Source of the DNA: Saprospiraceae bacterium
Lineage (GTDB): Bacteria; Bacteroidota; Bacteroidia; Chitinophagales; Saprospiraceae
DNA: 37,675 nt
NCBI GenBank assembly: GCA_021739645.1
Contig: JAIPBL010000061.1
Span: 1 to 37,675, forward strand
Direction of reading: 5' to 3'
Positions 23,988-32,351 of the stretch are shown piece by piece. Within the stretch, counting starts at the first letter, position 1; the number at the start of each line of letters is the position of its first letter. The position numbers were made by a program, and so were the translations under genes. The notes under the pieces are model-generated. The model ran no database searches and was not told the origin of the DNA. It saw only the letters and a program-made list of their open reading frames with translations.

Positions 23988-25262
23988 TCAGAATCCATAC
24001 TTTTCTTTCCATCGCTCTTTCAGCCATTGACGAAGGCGGTCTTCACTTGCGTTGCGGCTTGGCTCATAAAGCCGTTTACCCTGGATTTCTTCCGGCAAAA
24101 ATTCTTGTGGCACAAAGTTTTTCTCAAAATCATGGGCGTACTGGTAGCCCTTACCGTAGTCGAGGTCCTTCATGAGCTTGGTGGGTGCGTTGCGGATGTG
24201 CAGCGGCACAGATAGTGTTCCCGTTTCCCGCACCAATTGTTGTGCCTGTTTGATGGCCATGTAGGCAGAATTGCTCTTGGGCGAGGTGGCCAAATAAATG
24301 GCGCATTGTGAGAGGATGATGCGGGCTTCGGGGAAACCCACCGCCCGACAGGCGTCCCAGCAGGTGGTGGCCATGAGCAGGGCGTTCGGGTTGGCGAGAC
24401 CAATGTCTTCCGAGGCGAGGATTATCATGCGGCGGGCAATGAATTCGACATCTTCCCCACCCTCAATCATGCGGGCCAGCCAATAAACAGCGGCGTTGGG
24501 GTCGCTGCCCCGCATGCTTTTGATAAATGCGCTGGCAATGTCGTAGTGCATCTCGCCCGTTTTATCATAAATGGCCAGGTTGGTCTGGATGGCATTTTCG
24601 ACCAGCTCGTTCGTGATGGAGAACTTTTCGGCTGGCTTCGCCAAATTGGTGACCAGCTCCAACACATTGAGCAGTTTACGGGCATCGCCACCGGAAAACA
24701 TCAGCAGCGCCTCGTACTCCGCTATTTCAATGTCTTTTTCCCGGAGGTATTCGTCCTTCTCCAGCGCCACCTTGACAATTTGTTTGAGTTCTTCCTTTTC
24801 GAGGTGTTTGAGCACGTACACCTGACATCGGGAGAGCAAAGCTGAGATGACCTCGAAACTGGGGTTTTCTGTCGTGGCACCAATGAGCGTCACGATGCCC
24901 TTTTCCACGGCTCCCAGCAGCGAATCCTGCTGCGACTTGCTGAAACGGTGTATTTCATCAATGAACAAAATTGGGTTGGCGGTACTGAAGAACTTTTGGC
25001 CCTGCGCCTTTTCGATAGCCTCCCGCACATCCTTTACCCCGGAGTTGACCGCACTGAGCGTGTAAAATGGCCGCTTGAGCTGGTGGGAAATGATGCTGGC
25101 CAACGTCGTTTTGCCCACCCCCGGTGGTCCCCAAAGTAGCATGGACGGCAGTTTCCCACTTTCAATGCTTTGCCGGAGAATGGCATTTGGTCCAACAACA
25201 TGTGCCTGTCCGACGTATTCATCGAGGGATGTGGGGCGGAGTCGTTCGGCGAGTGGTTGCAT
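23988..25262 (-). CDS. rarA: Replication-associated recombination protein A (AAA+ ATPase, MgsA/RarA)
   Basis: The predicted product has 424 residues, the usual length. This cytoplasmic AAA+ ATPase of the clamp-loader/WRNIP1 group acts at stalled replication forks. Walker A is GPPGVGKTT (45-53), Walker [10 protein letters not shown] (99-107), sensor 1 GATTENPSF (128-136) and the arginine finger SR (144-145). The C-terminal tetramerisation part has the conserved [29 protein letters not shown] and [22 protein letters not shown]. The ATG at 25262 gives the standard [10 protein letters not shown] start. Four 8-bp tandem repeats lie immediately upstream. No partner genes are adjacent. Confidence 0.96.
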   Translation of the reverse strand: MQPLAERLRPTSLDEYVGQAHVVGPNAILRQSIESGKLPSMLLWGPPGVGKTTLASIISHQLKRPFYTLSAVNSGVKDVREAIEKAQGQKFFSTANPILFIDEIHRFSKSQQDSLLGAVEKGIVTLIGATTENPSFEVISALLSRCQVYVLKHLEKEELKQIVKVALEKDEYLREKDIEIAEYEALLMFSGGDARKLLNVLELVTNLAKPAEKFSITNELVENAIQTNLAIYDKTGEMHYDIASAFIKSMRGSDPNAAVYWLARMIEGGEDVEFIARRMIILASEDIGLANPNALLMATTCWDACRAVGFPEARIILSQCAIYLATSPKSNSAYMAIKQAQQLVRETGTLSVPLHIRNAPTKLMKDLDYGKGYQYAHDFEKNFVPQEFLPEEIQGKRLYEPSRNASEDRLRQWLKERWKEKYGF

Positions 25263-25269
25263 GGATATT

Positions 25270-25301
25270 GAGGAATTGAGGAATTAAGGAATTGGGGAAT
25301 T
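25270..25301. repeat. Four tandem 8-bp repeats before rarA
   Basis: Plus-strand reading: GAGGAATT, GAGGAATT, AAGGAATT, GGGGAATT in perfect phase, ending 7 bp from the rarA start codon. As an octamer array in the leader it could change copy number by slippage and alter spacing, but cannot shift the reading frame since it is outside the gene. Confidence 0.7.
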
Positions 25302-25381
25302 ACAGGGCAAAACAAGGAAACAATACAGCAATTCAACAATAAAAGCATAATTTTTTGCCTGAAACCCAACCTTGCCCAGCT

Positions 25382-25389
25382 TACCTTCG
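25382..25389 (+). promoter_or_regulatory. Weak -7 candidate for the surface locus
   Basis: TACCTTCG differs by one base from TAnnTTTG, 66 bp before the first gene of the locus. A TTTG lies about 24 bp upstream (25354-25357), a little far. Low support. Confidence 0.3.
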
Positions 25390-25455
25390 TGATTATGGAT
25401 GAAACGAATTCGATTCTGAAATAGAACATCATTTAACAATACAATTAATTTCAAC

Positions 25456-27336
25456 ATGAAGAAAATTTTTCAACTCCTACTTGTTTGCCTGATGGCCATT
25501 AGCGCCAAGGCAAACAACTCGCTCGAACTCAATCTCAAAAACCTAAGCATCGACAGCATTTGCAGCGTTGCAATTGGCCTTGACTCCACCAATTCTGGGG
25601 ACGTCATTTTGATTGCATATCATACTGGCACAGCACCATTCAGCTATGCATGGAACACCGGCGAAAACACGGAAACTATTGTGGTAACTTCTTGGAACAT
25701 CAACTACTGTGTCACTGTGACCGACGTCACGGGTTGCGAAGCGACAAGTTGCCTGTTTAACAATCAAAGCTGCTCGGTAACCATCAGTGCAAACCCGAAC
25801 AGTGGTCTTTCAGCAACGCCAATTGGCACTGCTCCTTTCGCCTATCTTTGGAGCAATGGCAGTAACAGCCAGTTTATTCAACCGAATGCCCCCGGTAGTT
25901 ATTGCGTAAGCGTTACGGATGCAGCCGGCTGCGTTTCGTCTGACTGCTACTGGTGGGGCGCTACTTTCGACAGTTGCAGTGTGGTTATCACATTCGACTC
26001 GACTGGTGCTGGTGGCATGTTCACTGCCAATGCCAGCGGTACAGCTCCCTTCACCTACCAGTGGCAGCCCAGCGGAAACACGCAGTCAATTCCACTAAAC
26101 CCTGCCTACTTCGGTGACTATTGTGTGACCGTTACCGACGCAGATGGCTGTGAATCAACGGATTGTGTCTGGGGCAACAACAACCCTTGTTCCGTCTGGA
26201 TTTTTGAATCCGATACAATTGGTGTTGATGCGCTTTACGCCATTGCTTCAGCTCCTGCCAACATCATCAGCTACCTCTGGAGTACTGGCGAGACCAGTTC
26301 GGTGATTTTCCCAACAAGCCCCGGCAACTACTGCGTGACTATCCAAGGTGGGGGCTGCACTGCTACTGCTTGTTACAACTTTTCTATCCCAACCAATTTC
26401 ACCATCAGCGGCTATCTCTATTTTCCGGATTCGCTCAATGCCCAAATCATGCAGGGCACCGTTGAATTGTTTTTCAATGACCAAATCAGCAACACTTGGG
26501 AATCGCTCGGCACGACCGACATCCAGAGCAACCCGAACGGTTGGTCGAATTTTTATGACTTTGGCCAACAAAACGATGCTGGCCAATACATTGTGAAAGC
26601 AACACTTGACCCCAATTCCCCTGGTGCAAGTGATTACATGCCAACCTACCATTTCAGCACAGTGCACTGGGACAATGCGGACTTGATTACGCTCCCATCT
26701 TCCGGTTCGGGCCTTTACCAAATCATCCTCAACGACGGGTCAAACTTCACAGGCGGCTCCGGCAACATCAACGGGACGGTGACCGAAGGTGACGGCTTCA
26801 CCGCCAACGACGAGAACAACCGTGGCGGCGACCCTCGCCCGAACACCAGTGTCCTGCTTTTCGACAGCAACGAGCAGCCCATCACGCACACGCTAACTGA
26901 CGATATCGGTCAGTACAGTTTTGGTGGACTTCCATTTGGTACATACAAACTGGAAGTGGAAATCGTGGGAATTGAGCAAGTGGAGCGTTGGGTAACTTTG
27001 GGCCCAAACAACCCGACATCAACTGGGAACGACTTCCAAGTGACCAGCGATGGCATCGTGCTCGGCATCAACGATCTTTTGAGCGGCAGCGGCCTGGAGG
27101 TATCGCCAAATCCAACTTCCGGCAGCCTGAACCTGCACCTCGAAGCAAGCAACAATTTTGGGGCTGCCATCCAGCTAAAAAGGCTCGACGGGACAACGGT
27201 TTTCTCTGAAAACCAACAAGTTGTAAAAGGCGGACAGCTTGTCAAGCTCGACCTCAGCAGTTTCCCAACTGGTCTTTACATCCTTCAAGTAAACACTGGA
27301 AAGGAGGTATTAGCCGCTAAAGTTGTGAAACAGTAA
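25456..27336 (+). CDS. T9SS-exported SprB-repeat surface protein
   Basis: The predicted product has 626 residues. The signal peptide (MKKIFQLLLVCLMAISAKA) is followed by four SprB-like modules (35-100, 104-170, 173-240, 244-309), each with a GTAPFxYxW core, a TGxxTxxI turn, YCVTVTD and GCxxxxC. Residues 312-430 are a beta region; 433-510 is a carboxypeptidase-regulatory/CNA-B-like fold (INGTVTEGDG, LPFGTYKLEVEIVG). A type A T9SS sorting domain closes the protein (about 546-626: SPNPTSGSLNLHL, GLYILQVNTGKEVLAAKVVKQ), so it should pass the outer membrane by T9SS and be fixed on the surface or released. It heads the sigma/anti-sigma locus and shares a related module with the lipoprotein at 29369. 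Confidence 0.9.
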   Translation: MKKIFQLLLVCLMAISAKANNSLELNLKNLSIDSICSVAIGLDSTNSGDVILIAYHTGTAPFSYAWNTGENTETIVVTSWNINYCVTVTDVTGCEATSCLFNNQSCSVTISANPNSGLSATPIGTAPFAYLWSNGSNSQFIQPNAPGSYCVSVTDAAGCVSSDCYWWGATFDSCSVVITFDSTGAGGMFTANASGTAPFTYQWQPSGNTQSIPLNPAYFGDYCVTVTDADGCESTDCVWGNNNPCSVWIFESDTIGVDALYAIASAPANIISYLWSTGETSSVIFPTSPGNYCVTIQGGGCTATACYNFSIPTNFTISGYLYFPDSLNAQIMQGTVELFFNDQISNTWESLGTTDIQSNPNGWSNFYDFGQQNDAGQYIVKATLDPNSPGASDYMPTYHFSTVHWDNADLITLPSSGSGLYQIILNDGSNFTGGSGNINGTVTEGDGFTANDENNRGGDPRPNTSVLLFDSNEQPITHTLTDDIGQYSFGGLPFGTYKLEVEIVGIEQVERWVTLGPNNPTSTGNDFQVTSDGIVLGINDLLSGSGLEVSPNPTSGSLNLHLEASNNFGAAIQLKRLDGTTVFSENQQVVKGGQLVKLDLSSFPTGLYILQVNTGKEVLAAKVVKQ

Positions 27337-27340
27337 AATT

Positions 27341-27409
27341 GAGAATGGAGGATTTGAAAATGGAGAATTGCTACATTCTCAACTTTCAAATTCTCCATTT
27401 TCCATTCTC
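27341..27409. repeat. Imperfect inverted repeat before the second sigma gene
   Basis: Left arm words GAGAATGGAG and AAATGGAGAATTG (27341-27370) pair with CAAATTCTCCATTTTCCATT (from 27387), interrupted by a 7-nt offset. It begins 4 bp after the surface-protein stop and ends 3 bp before the sigma ATG, so it covers the ribosome-binding region. It may act as a partial terminator or a translation block separating surface protein from sigma output. Confidence 0.5.
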
Positions 27410-27412
27410 AAA

Positions 27413-27982
27413 ATGGTCAACAACCAACTCCTTCACGACGCCGCCAACGGTGACCGCAGGGCACAGTTCCAGCTCTACAAGCGCTGCTTCAGCGTACTGA
27501 TGAGCGTGTGCGTACGGTACAGGCGTTCGGAGGAGGAAGCGGTGGCCATGGTGAATGAGGGTTTTCTGAAAATCATAAACAATCTGAACCGATACAGCCC
27601 CGATACGCCATTTGAAGCTTGGATTCGACGGATTATGATAAACACGCTGATTGACGACTTCCGAAAAAACCGAAAAGTACATGAACTCATTGAAAATCAA
27701 GACTTTATGGACACCAACAACCACAATGGGCTGGTGGATTTCAACACCGCTGACCTGCAATTTGAAGCTGGGCAATTGGAAGCGATGATACGGGCACTGC
27801 CGCCCATGAGCCAAAAGGTGTTCAATTTATTTGCCATTGACGGCTATGGGCACCTTGAAATCGGGGAGCTGCTTGGCATCAGCGACGGGACCTCAAAATG
27901 GCATTTGTCTTTTGCCCGTGGACGGCTTCGGGAAATGCTGGTGCAAACGGGGTCAGCACATTTGGTAAAAGAAAAAAAGTAA
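27413..27982 (+). CDS. ECF-type RNA polymerase sigma factor (second)
   Basis: The predicted product has 189 residues. Region 2 spans about 15-85 (LYKRCFSVLMSVCVRYRRSEEEAVAMVNEGFLKIINNL, then PFEAWIRRIMINTLIDDFRKNR). Region 4 spans about 120-175 (IRALPPMSQKVFNLFAIDGYGHLEIGELLGISDGTSKWHLSFARGRLREML). The ATG at 27413 is chosen because the preceding 15 codons belong to the inverted repeat. It is 16 bp from the membrane anti-sigma candidate downstream and 76 bp from the T9SS cargo upstream, so it belongs to this locus. Targets are unknown. Confidence 0.92.
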   Translation: MVNNQLLHDAANGDRRAQFQLYKRCFSVLMSVCVRYRRSEEEAVAMVNEGFLKIINNLNRYSPDTPFEAWIRRIMINTLIDDFRKNRKVHELIENQDFMDTNNHNGLVDFNTADLQFEAGQLEAMIRALPPMSQKVFNLFAIDGYGHLEIGELLGISDGTSKWHLSFARGRLREMLVQTGSAHLVKEKK

Positions 27983-27998
27983 TTCAACAGTAGTTGAT

Positions 27999-29363
27999 AT
28001 GGAAAATAATCTTGACAAATACTTCCGTGACAACTTGCACGACAGCAAGTTCGAAATGAAGGAAGAATATTGGCTTGGCGCTGAAAAGCTGCTCGACGAA
28101 CAGTATCGTCTTCGCAAGCGGAGGGTGGGATACTGGTGGTTTGGAAGCGGGCTGGGTGTCCTTGTGTTGGCACTTTTGGCTTGGTTGGTTTTTGGTAAAA
28201 ATGATGGCACAAACACGTCAAATCTCGCATCGGGAATGGCCAATAATCCACCGTTAAAAAGCGAGGTAAATACAACTGATTTTGAAAAGAAAAATACGGT
28301 AAAAACAGGAGATGAAACGACAACTGTGGCAAATGAAAATACCTTATCAGGTGGTGCCACGACAGGTAGTATAAACCAAATTTTAGAACGGAAAAATGAA
28401 ACAGGCATTCAAGTTAAAAAGAACCGCCCTGCAATTCAAACAACTGATAACCAGCGAATTAATAACAGCAAAACACGCTCTCTCAATTCAATTCGACAAC
28501 CACTCAGTGAAAAATCAGCCAATGCAGGCACCTTTAATTCAGGATTTGAAAGTTCTGAAAAAGCAGCTTCGGTACCTGCCACAACACCAATGGAAACAAT
28601 GAATTCTCAGGTTGGAATGTCAACGATTGAAAAACAACAAACACCAGGGGTTCTTTTACAATTACCCTACTCTGTCATCGGTGTTTTCCAGCAAAAAGAC
28701 CTCAACACCAAAGTCCAAAAAATTGACGTAATGAACCTTCGTAGGCTCCATTTCGGACTTATGGCTTCGCAAATGCTAATGCCTAAACGGGACAGTGGCG
28801 AAGTTGCATTCATTGGCCAACGGGCAGGGCTGGTGCTACTATATGATTTGGGGGGAGATTGGCATTTCAGTAGTGGCTTACAGTATTTTAAACGGGTGGG
28901 CACGTTTTCCGCCACCAAATCAGCCTCGCAACGCAACTACCGATTCGGCTTGGAGCAAGATTCCTTGGAGCTGCGGCCAACCTCCCTACACTACCTCAGC
29001 CTACCAGTGATGCTGGGCTGGCACCACAACCGCCACCAACTCGAAGCGGGGGTATTGCTAGATTTCTTGACTGGAGTACATGGTAAGACGAGCAACTATC
29101 AAAAGACGGGGGAACCGCCCGTGAAGGTGTTCAAAGCTGACAAAAAAGGCTGGGTGACAACCAATGGCTACCGCCGTTTTGTACCGATGTTACAATTGAG
29201 TTATAGCTACAACTTGGTTGGCAACTGGTCGCTGGGCTTGTCAGCGAATTATAGGATGGGAGCGGTTTTGGACAAAAACTTCGAGCCACCAGTTGGTAGC
29301 TTCTTGCTCAAAGAGACCGAGAAATTCCATGTTGGAGCACAAGTGGTTTATCTTTTCAATTAA
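27999..29363 (+). CDS. Anti-sigma candidate with one inner-membrane helix and a C-terminal beta-barrel-like domain
   Basis: The predicted product has 454 residues. The N-terminus (1-43) is cytoplasmic and charged (YFRDNLHDSKFEMKEEYWLGAEKLLDEQ). One transmembrane helix is at 44-65 (YWWFGSGLGVLVLALLAWLVFG). Residues 66-240 are low-complexity Asn/Thr/Ser/Lys-rich, long enough to cross the periplasm. Residues 250-454 alternate as amphipathic strands (RLHFGLMASQML, AGLVLLYDLGGDWHFSSGLQYF, ending FHVGAQVVYLFN), like a small PorT/OmpA-type outer-membrane barrel. It would therefore join cytoplasm to outer membrane in one chain. The gene follows the sigma gene by 16 bp. The anti-sigma role is inferred from position and topology. 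Confidence 0.82.
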   Translation: MENNLDKYFRDNLHDSKFEMKEEYWLGAEKLLDEQYRLRKRRVGYWWFGSGLGVLVLALLAWLVFGKNDGTNTSNLASGMANNPPLKSEVNTTDFEKKNTVKTGDETTTVANENTLSGGATTGSINQILERKNETGIQVKKNRPAIQTTDNQRINNSKTRSLNSIRQPLSEKSANAGTFNSGFESSEKAASVPATTPMETMNSQVGMSTIEKQQTPGVLLQLPYSVIGVFQQKDLNTKVQKIDVMNLRRLHFGLMASQMLMPKRDSGEVAFIGQRAGLVLLYDLGGDWHFSSGLQYFKRVGTFSATKSASQRNYRFGLEQDSLELRPTSLHYLSLPVMLGWHHNRHQLEAGVLLDFLTGVHGKTSNYQKTGEPPVKVFKADKKGWVTTNGYRRFVPMLQLSYSYNLVGNWSLGLSANYRMGAVLDKNFEPPVGSFLLKETEKFHVGAQVVYLFN

Positions 29364-29368
29364 CAAAA

Positions 29369-30562
29369 ATGAAACGGATATTTCTTTATAATACATTGAT
29401 AATCATGGCCTTACTGGCCAGTTGCCGCAAGATTGACCTTGAGCCAATGGACGGCAGTCCGGTATTCACAGCCACTGTTGATTTGGATGGTGACCAGCAC
29501 CTTTGGCAGGCAGGGTTGGAAGGGTACTATATGTTTTCGTCGTTTGAGAAAGACGCTTTAAACGTGTATGAGTTTTCGGGCAGCTTCGCAAAAGATGATG
29601 GCACATTTGGTGAGACACTCACAGTAAGAATACGTGATTTCCAGCAAGTCCCAACGGGAACACCTTCGATAAAACAGGCGCTGGACTTGGATTTATCCTT
29701 TGCTTCTAATAGTGGAATTGATACAATTTGGAAAACTGTGGTTGATACAACCGGATGGAACACTATTTTCGATGCATCCGGCAGCATTTTACCGAACATT
29801 CCTGTGACATATACCTGGGATTTCGGCGATTCAACGAATTCAAATACTTCGATGCAAACAATTCCTCACCAATATGGCATGTTACCAAATCAGCCAGTTA
29901 AATTAACGATAGCAAGTCCAAATAATACCTGTGTTTCAACAATGACAAAAGCATTGAATCTAGATGGCCAAAACACGGATTGCGATATCAGCATAGAAAT
30001 ACTTCCATATTTTAATCCTATTAATTTTGACAGTGGTTATATCCTTAACGTTTTACCAATTGGCGCATATCCTTTTGATTATGCTTGGAACAATAATTCT
30101 GTTGACTCCTTTTATGTTATTAGTGATTCACTGTCAATAATTTCTGCCGCAGTAACGGTAACAGATGCAAATGGATGTACCGTAAGCAGTTCGATTTCAA
30201 CCTTGCTCCAAGGCGCTTCTCTTCCCCAGATTTGCATGGCTCGTTTCAACAATTCCTTGTTAATTCCTGACACAACCTCCGTCACATTCATTGACAGTAT
30301 TCTCTATGGCGATAGTCTCCAGTTTTCCAAAATCAAGGTTGAATATACAAACGGAAATGGCAATTTTTATAGCTCCTTTCTTGGGCCACAGCCCAGCAAT
30401 TCGTCTGTCAATATCATAGAAGTAAAAGATTATGACAATAACGAAAAAGGAGATAAAACCAAAAAAGTCACGCTCAAATTTACCTGTAGGATATGGAATA
30501 TCGAAGGAGAATATATTGACATAACAAACGGAAAAACCACCATAGCATTAGCATATCCATAG
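29369..30562 (+). CDS. Lipoprotein with PKD and SprB-like modules
   Basis: The predicted product has 397 residues. The lipobox LLASC gives lipidated Cys19. After an N-terminal beta region, a PKD-like fold is at about 130-197 (VTYTWDFGDSTNSNT, a typical PKD core). A module at about 205-278 (IGAYPFDYAWNN, AAVTVTDANGCTVSSS) matches the SprB-like repeats of the T9SS protein at 25456. Residues 285-397 form another beta-rich part ending in KVTLKFTCRIWNIEGEYIDITNG, not assigned. The gene starts 5 bp after the barrel protein, so co-transcription is clear. It may be the surface-side partner sensed by, or anchored to, that protein; this is inference. Confidence 0.85.
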   Translation: MKRIFLYNTLIIMALLASCRKIDLEPMDGSPVFTATVDLDGDQHLWQAGLEGYYMFSSFEKDALNVYEFSGSFAKDDGTFGETLTVRIRDFQQVPTGTPSIKQALDLDLSFASNSGIDTIWKTVVDTTGWNTIFDASGSILPNIPVTYTWDFGDSTNSNTSMQTIPHQYGMLPNQPVKLTIASPNNTCVSTMTKALNLDGQNTDCDISIEILPYFNPINFDSGYILNVLPIGAYPFDYAWNNNSVDSFYVISDSLSIISAAVTVTDANGCTVSSSISTLLQGASLPQICMARFNNSLLIPDTTSVTFIDSILYGDSLQFSKIKVEYTNGNGNFYSSFLGPQPSNSSVNIIEVKDYDNNEKGDKTKKVTLKFTCRIWNIEGEYIDITNGKTTIALAYP

Positions 30563-30602
30563 GCCTTTAACAATTTAATTCAAAAAGATGAATAATAAGA
30601 TA

Positions 30603-30645
30603 ATGCAATGAGCTACCACCTCATTGAGGTGCATATCCATTGCAT
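30603..30645. terminator. Nested hairpin after the sigma/barrel/lipoprotein genes
   Basis: ATGCAATG (30603-30610) pairs with CATTGCAT (30638-30645), and inside it CACCTCA-TTGAGGTG forms a second perfect stem (30617-30631), giving a cruciform-like unit 40 bp after the lipoprotein stop. There is no long T-run directly behind it. It may separate the locus from the next gene. Confidence 0.5.
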
Positions 30646-30682
30646 AATTTCATAGTTTTTTTAACACTAAATATATTCTATC

Positions 30683-31615
30683 ATGAAAAATTTTACCTCG
30701 TACTCGAAATTTAAAGCATTTATGCTTTTATTTCTCTGCCTTGGCTATTTGCAAGAAACTAAGGCATGTATTGACCCTGACACGGTCATCACTGTCACTT
30801 GTAACTATGCCCCCGACTTTACACAGGTCGAAATCCGTCTAAGCAATTTGAAATTGCACACAGAAACGCCAAACACATTTTGCAGTTGCGCCCTTTCTTC
30901 TTGGTATGGAGCTTTTACAAGCCCAACCTACATCGCATTTGTGTACGAAGGCACAAACACTTCTTACCCAAATTTCAACGCTTGGGACAACACTGTTGGC
31001 GCCGATAATGCATGGAACACGGAATTCCCCAACTATCCAAACTGGTCAGGCTATATTTCCGAGGTTATCAATTCTGGGCTAAACATTGATGACAACGTAG
31101 AAATGGTTATTAGGGCAAGTACGCCACCAGGCACCTTCGCCATCGTGGAAGAACTGGATAGCGCAATGGCAAGCATAACCCTTGGCACTGACATGTGGCT
31201 ACCGGGTGAACAAACCATGGCTTTCGACCACCCTGGCATCCGTAATATCCGGTATGACAACAATGGCTTTGTTTACGCAGTCAAGCCAATGTCCTATTTT
31301 GAACAATTGGACGGAGACATCTTGGCTTCCTTGGCTGACAGGTTGGCCAAACAGTTCAAGATAACAATTGGCCCAAATCCAGCGACTAGCCAAATGAAAG
31401 TAAACTACGAACTGAGCAATCCTTATCCGGTCAAAATGCGAATTTTAGACCTACAAGGACAAGTAATTGCAAACGTTTTTGAGGGTGAGCAGCCACCGGG
31501 TGAACACACCTCATTTCTAAATTTGGAGGCGTTAATTCCTCGAAGCGGTTTGTATTTATTGGAAATGTCGGTCGGCGACAAGCGGTTTGCCAGTAAGTTT
31601 TTTAAGAAGGAATAA
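30683..31615 (+). CDS. T9SS cargo protein of unknown function
   Basis: The predicted product has 310 residues. The signal region is basic then hydrophobic (KFKAFMLLFLCLGYL, ending ETKACI). The mature part (30-220) is Cys- and Trp-containing and not recognised; it includes VEIRLSNLKLHTETPNTFCSCALSSW and a run of aromatic and Asn-rich residues. A type A T9SS sorting domain closes it (about 226-310: IGPNPATSQMKVNYELS, VKMRILDLQGQVI, GLYLLEMSVGDKRFASKFFKKE). It should be exported and attached at the surface or secreted. It follows the surface locus but after a hairpin, so it may be a separate unit. Confidence 0.82.
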   Translation: MKNFTSYSKFKAFMLLFLCLGYLQETKACIDPDTVITVTCNYAPDFTQVEIRLSNLKLHTETPNTFCSCALSSWYGAFTSPTYIAFVYEGTNTSYPNFNAWDNTVGADNAWNTEFPNYPNWSGYISEVINSGLNIDDNVEMVIRASTPPGTFAIVEELDSAMASITLGTDMWLPGEQTMAFDHPGIRNIRYDNNGFVYAVKPMSYFEQLDGDILASLADRLAKQFKITIGPNPATSQMKVNYELSNPYPVKMRILDLQGQVIANVFEGEQPPGEHTSFLNLEALIPRSGLYLLEMSVGDKRFASKFFKKE

Positions 31616-31640
31616 TTCCTAAATGTGATGAGACATTTTC

Positions 31641-31670
31641 GGCAAATGGTTGGTTAACCAACCATTTGCC
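31641..31670. terminator. Perfect 30-bp palindrome after the T9SS cargo gene
   Basis: GGCAAATGGTTGGTT followed by AACCAACCATTTGCC, 15 bp each without spacer, 25 bp beyond the stop, then GATTTTTCT. The T-run supports a terminator on the plus strand. Its perfect symmetry would also fit a dimeric protein site. Confidence 0.6.
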
Positions 31671-31746
31671 GATTTTTCTAAAAACTTCTACGGTAAATGT
31701 CAAATTGCCGGATTGAAGCATGCCTCAAAAGCTATGAAATAAATTT

Positions 31747-31769
31747 GGTTCTTTGACGAATAGCGTGGA
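31747..31769 (+). mobile_element. Solo end of the MITE-like family
   Basis: GGTTCTTTGACGAATAGCGT at 31747 matches the ends at 3282 and 10717. No inverted partner was found within the next 580 bp. A GAATAGCG here is followed by CGCTATTC about 40 bp on. It is probably a decayed or truncated copy. Confidence 0.55.
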
Positions 31770-31937
31770 GAAGCACGAACTAAAATAAGCATAGATTTGC
31801 GCTATTCATTTCGTTTTTCAATAAACGGATTCTTCTTTTTTTCTATCCTCATCCTGCGTGAAATGCACCTTGGCATTATACACTAACAGAATAGATTTGT
31901 TGTAATTCAGCGTTTTCGACACCCTCGTGATTAACCA

Positions 31938-32060
31938 TACTCGACGCCAATAGGTTTTGTGCAAATCCTAAAAGCGTGAATCAGTCAAAACACCCTTCGA
32001 TGTTGAGTTTAGGGTCAGTTCACAAAACTGAAAATGCACAAAAACTATTGGCGCCGAGTA
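31938..32060. repeat. 123-bp element with 26-bp near-perfect inverted ends
   Basis: Bases 31938-31963 (TACTCGACGCCAATAGG...) and 32035-32060 (...CTATTGGCGCCGAGTA) pair at 24 of 26 positions. No target duplication is clear. The middle is unique in this window. It may be another non-autonomous element, of a different family from the ISL3-like one. Confidence 0.55.
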
Positions 32061-32314
32061 TAACCTCATTCTTGAAGAACAATATAGCATACTTTTGGCC
32101 AAAGCCAATTCGGAATGCCTTCCACAATCTCAATGTGTTGAATGCTGTATGGACAATTGGGTAGTATATGTTGTGCTATATGTATCGCCAACAGAAATTT
32201 AGTGCGAAGGTGTACAGCAGTAGTGCCACTCAATTGGAATCATTATAAATTAACTTCTTGGATTAACACACTGGTAAGCCTTTCTGTATTAGTGTTAGGC
32301 CCTCACCCTAAGCG

Positions 32315-32342
32315 CATCGGAAGCATCTATTCGCTTCCGATG
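32315..32342. terminator. Hairpin next to the fabH stop
   Basis: CATCGGAAGC (32315-32324) pairs perfectly with GCTTCCGATG (32333-32342), 9 bp after the fabH stop. On the plus strand TTTCTTT follows; on the minus strand there is no T-run, so it may serve mainly to protect the 3' end of the fabH transcript. Confidence 0.5.
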
Positions 32343-32351
32343 TTTCTTTAA

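Larger units (their letters stand above)
31671..32314. other. Non-coding stretch with repeat debris
   Basis: It lies in the 736-bp gap between the T9SS cargo and fabH genes. It contains the solo MITE-like end at 31747 and an inverted repeat at 31938-32060. Two short open frames (31976-32164 and 32142-32351) lack gene-like composition and overlap these repeats. No RNA gene was recognised. Confidence 0.5.

Noticed and set aside
31976-32351. Two short plus-strand frames in the gap before fabH
   Set aside because: They overlap inverted repeats and have no recognisable protein character.
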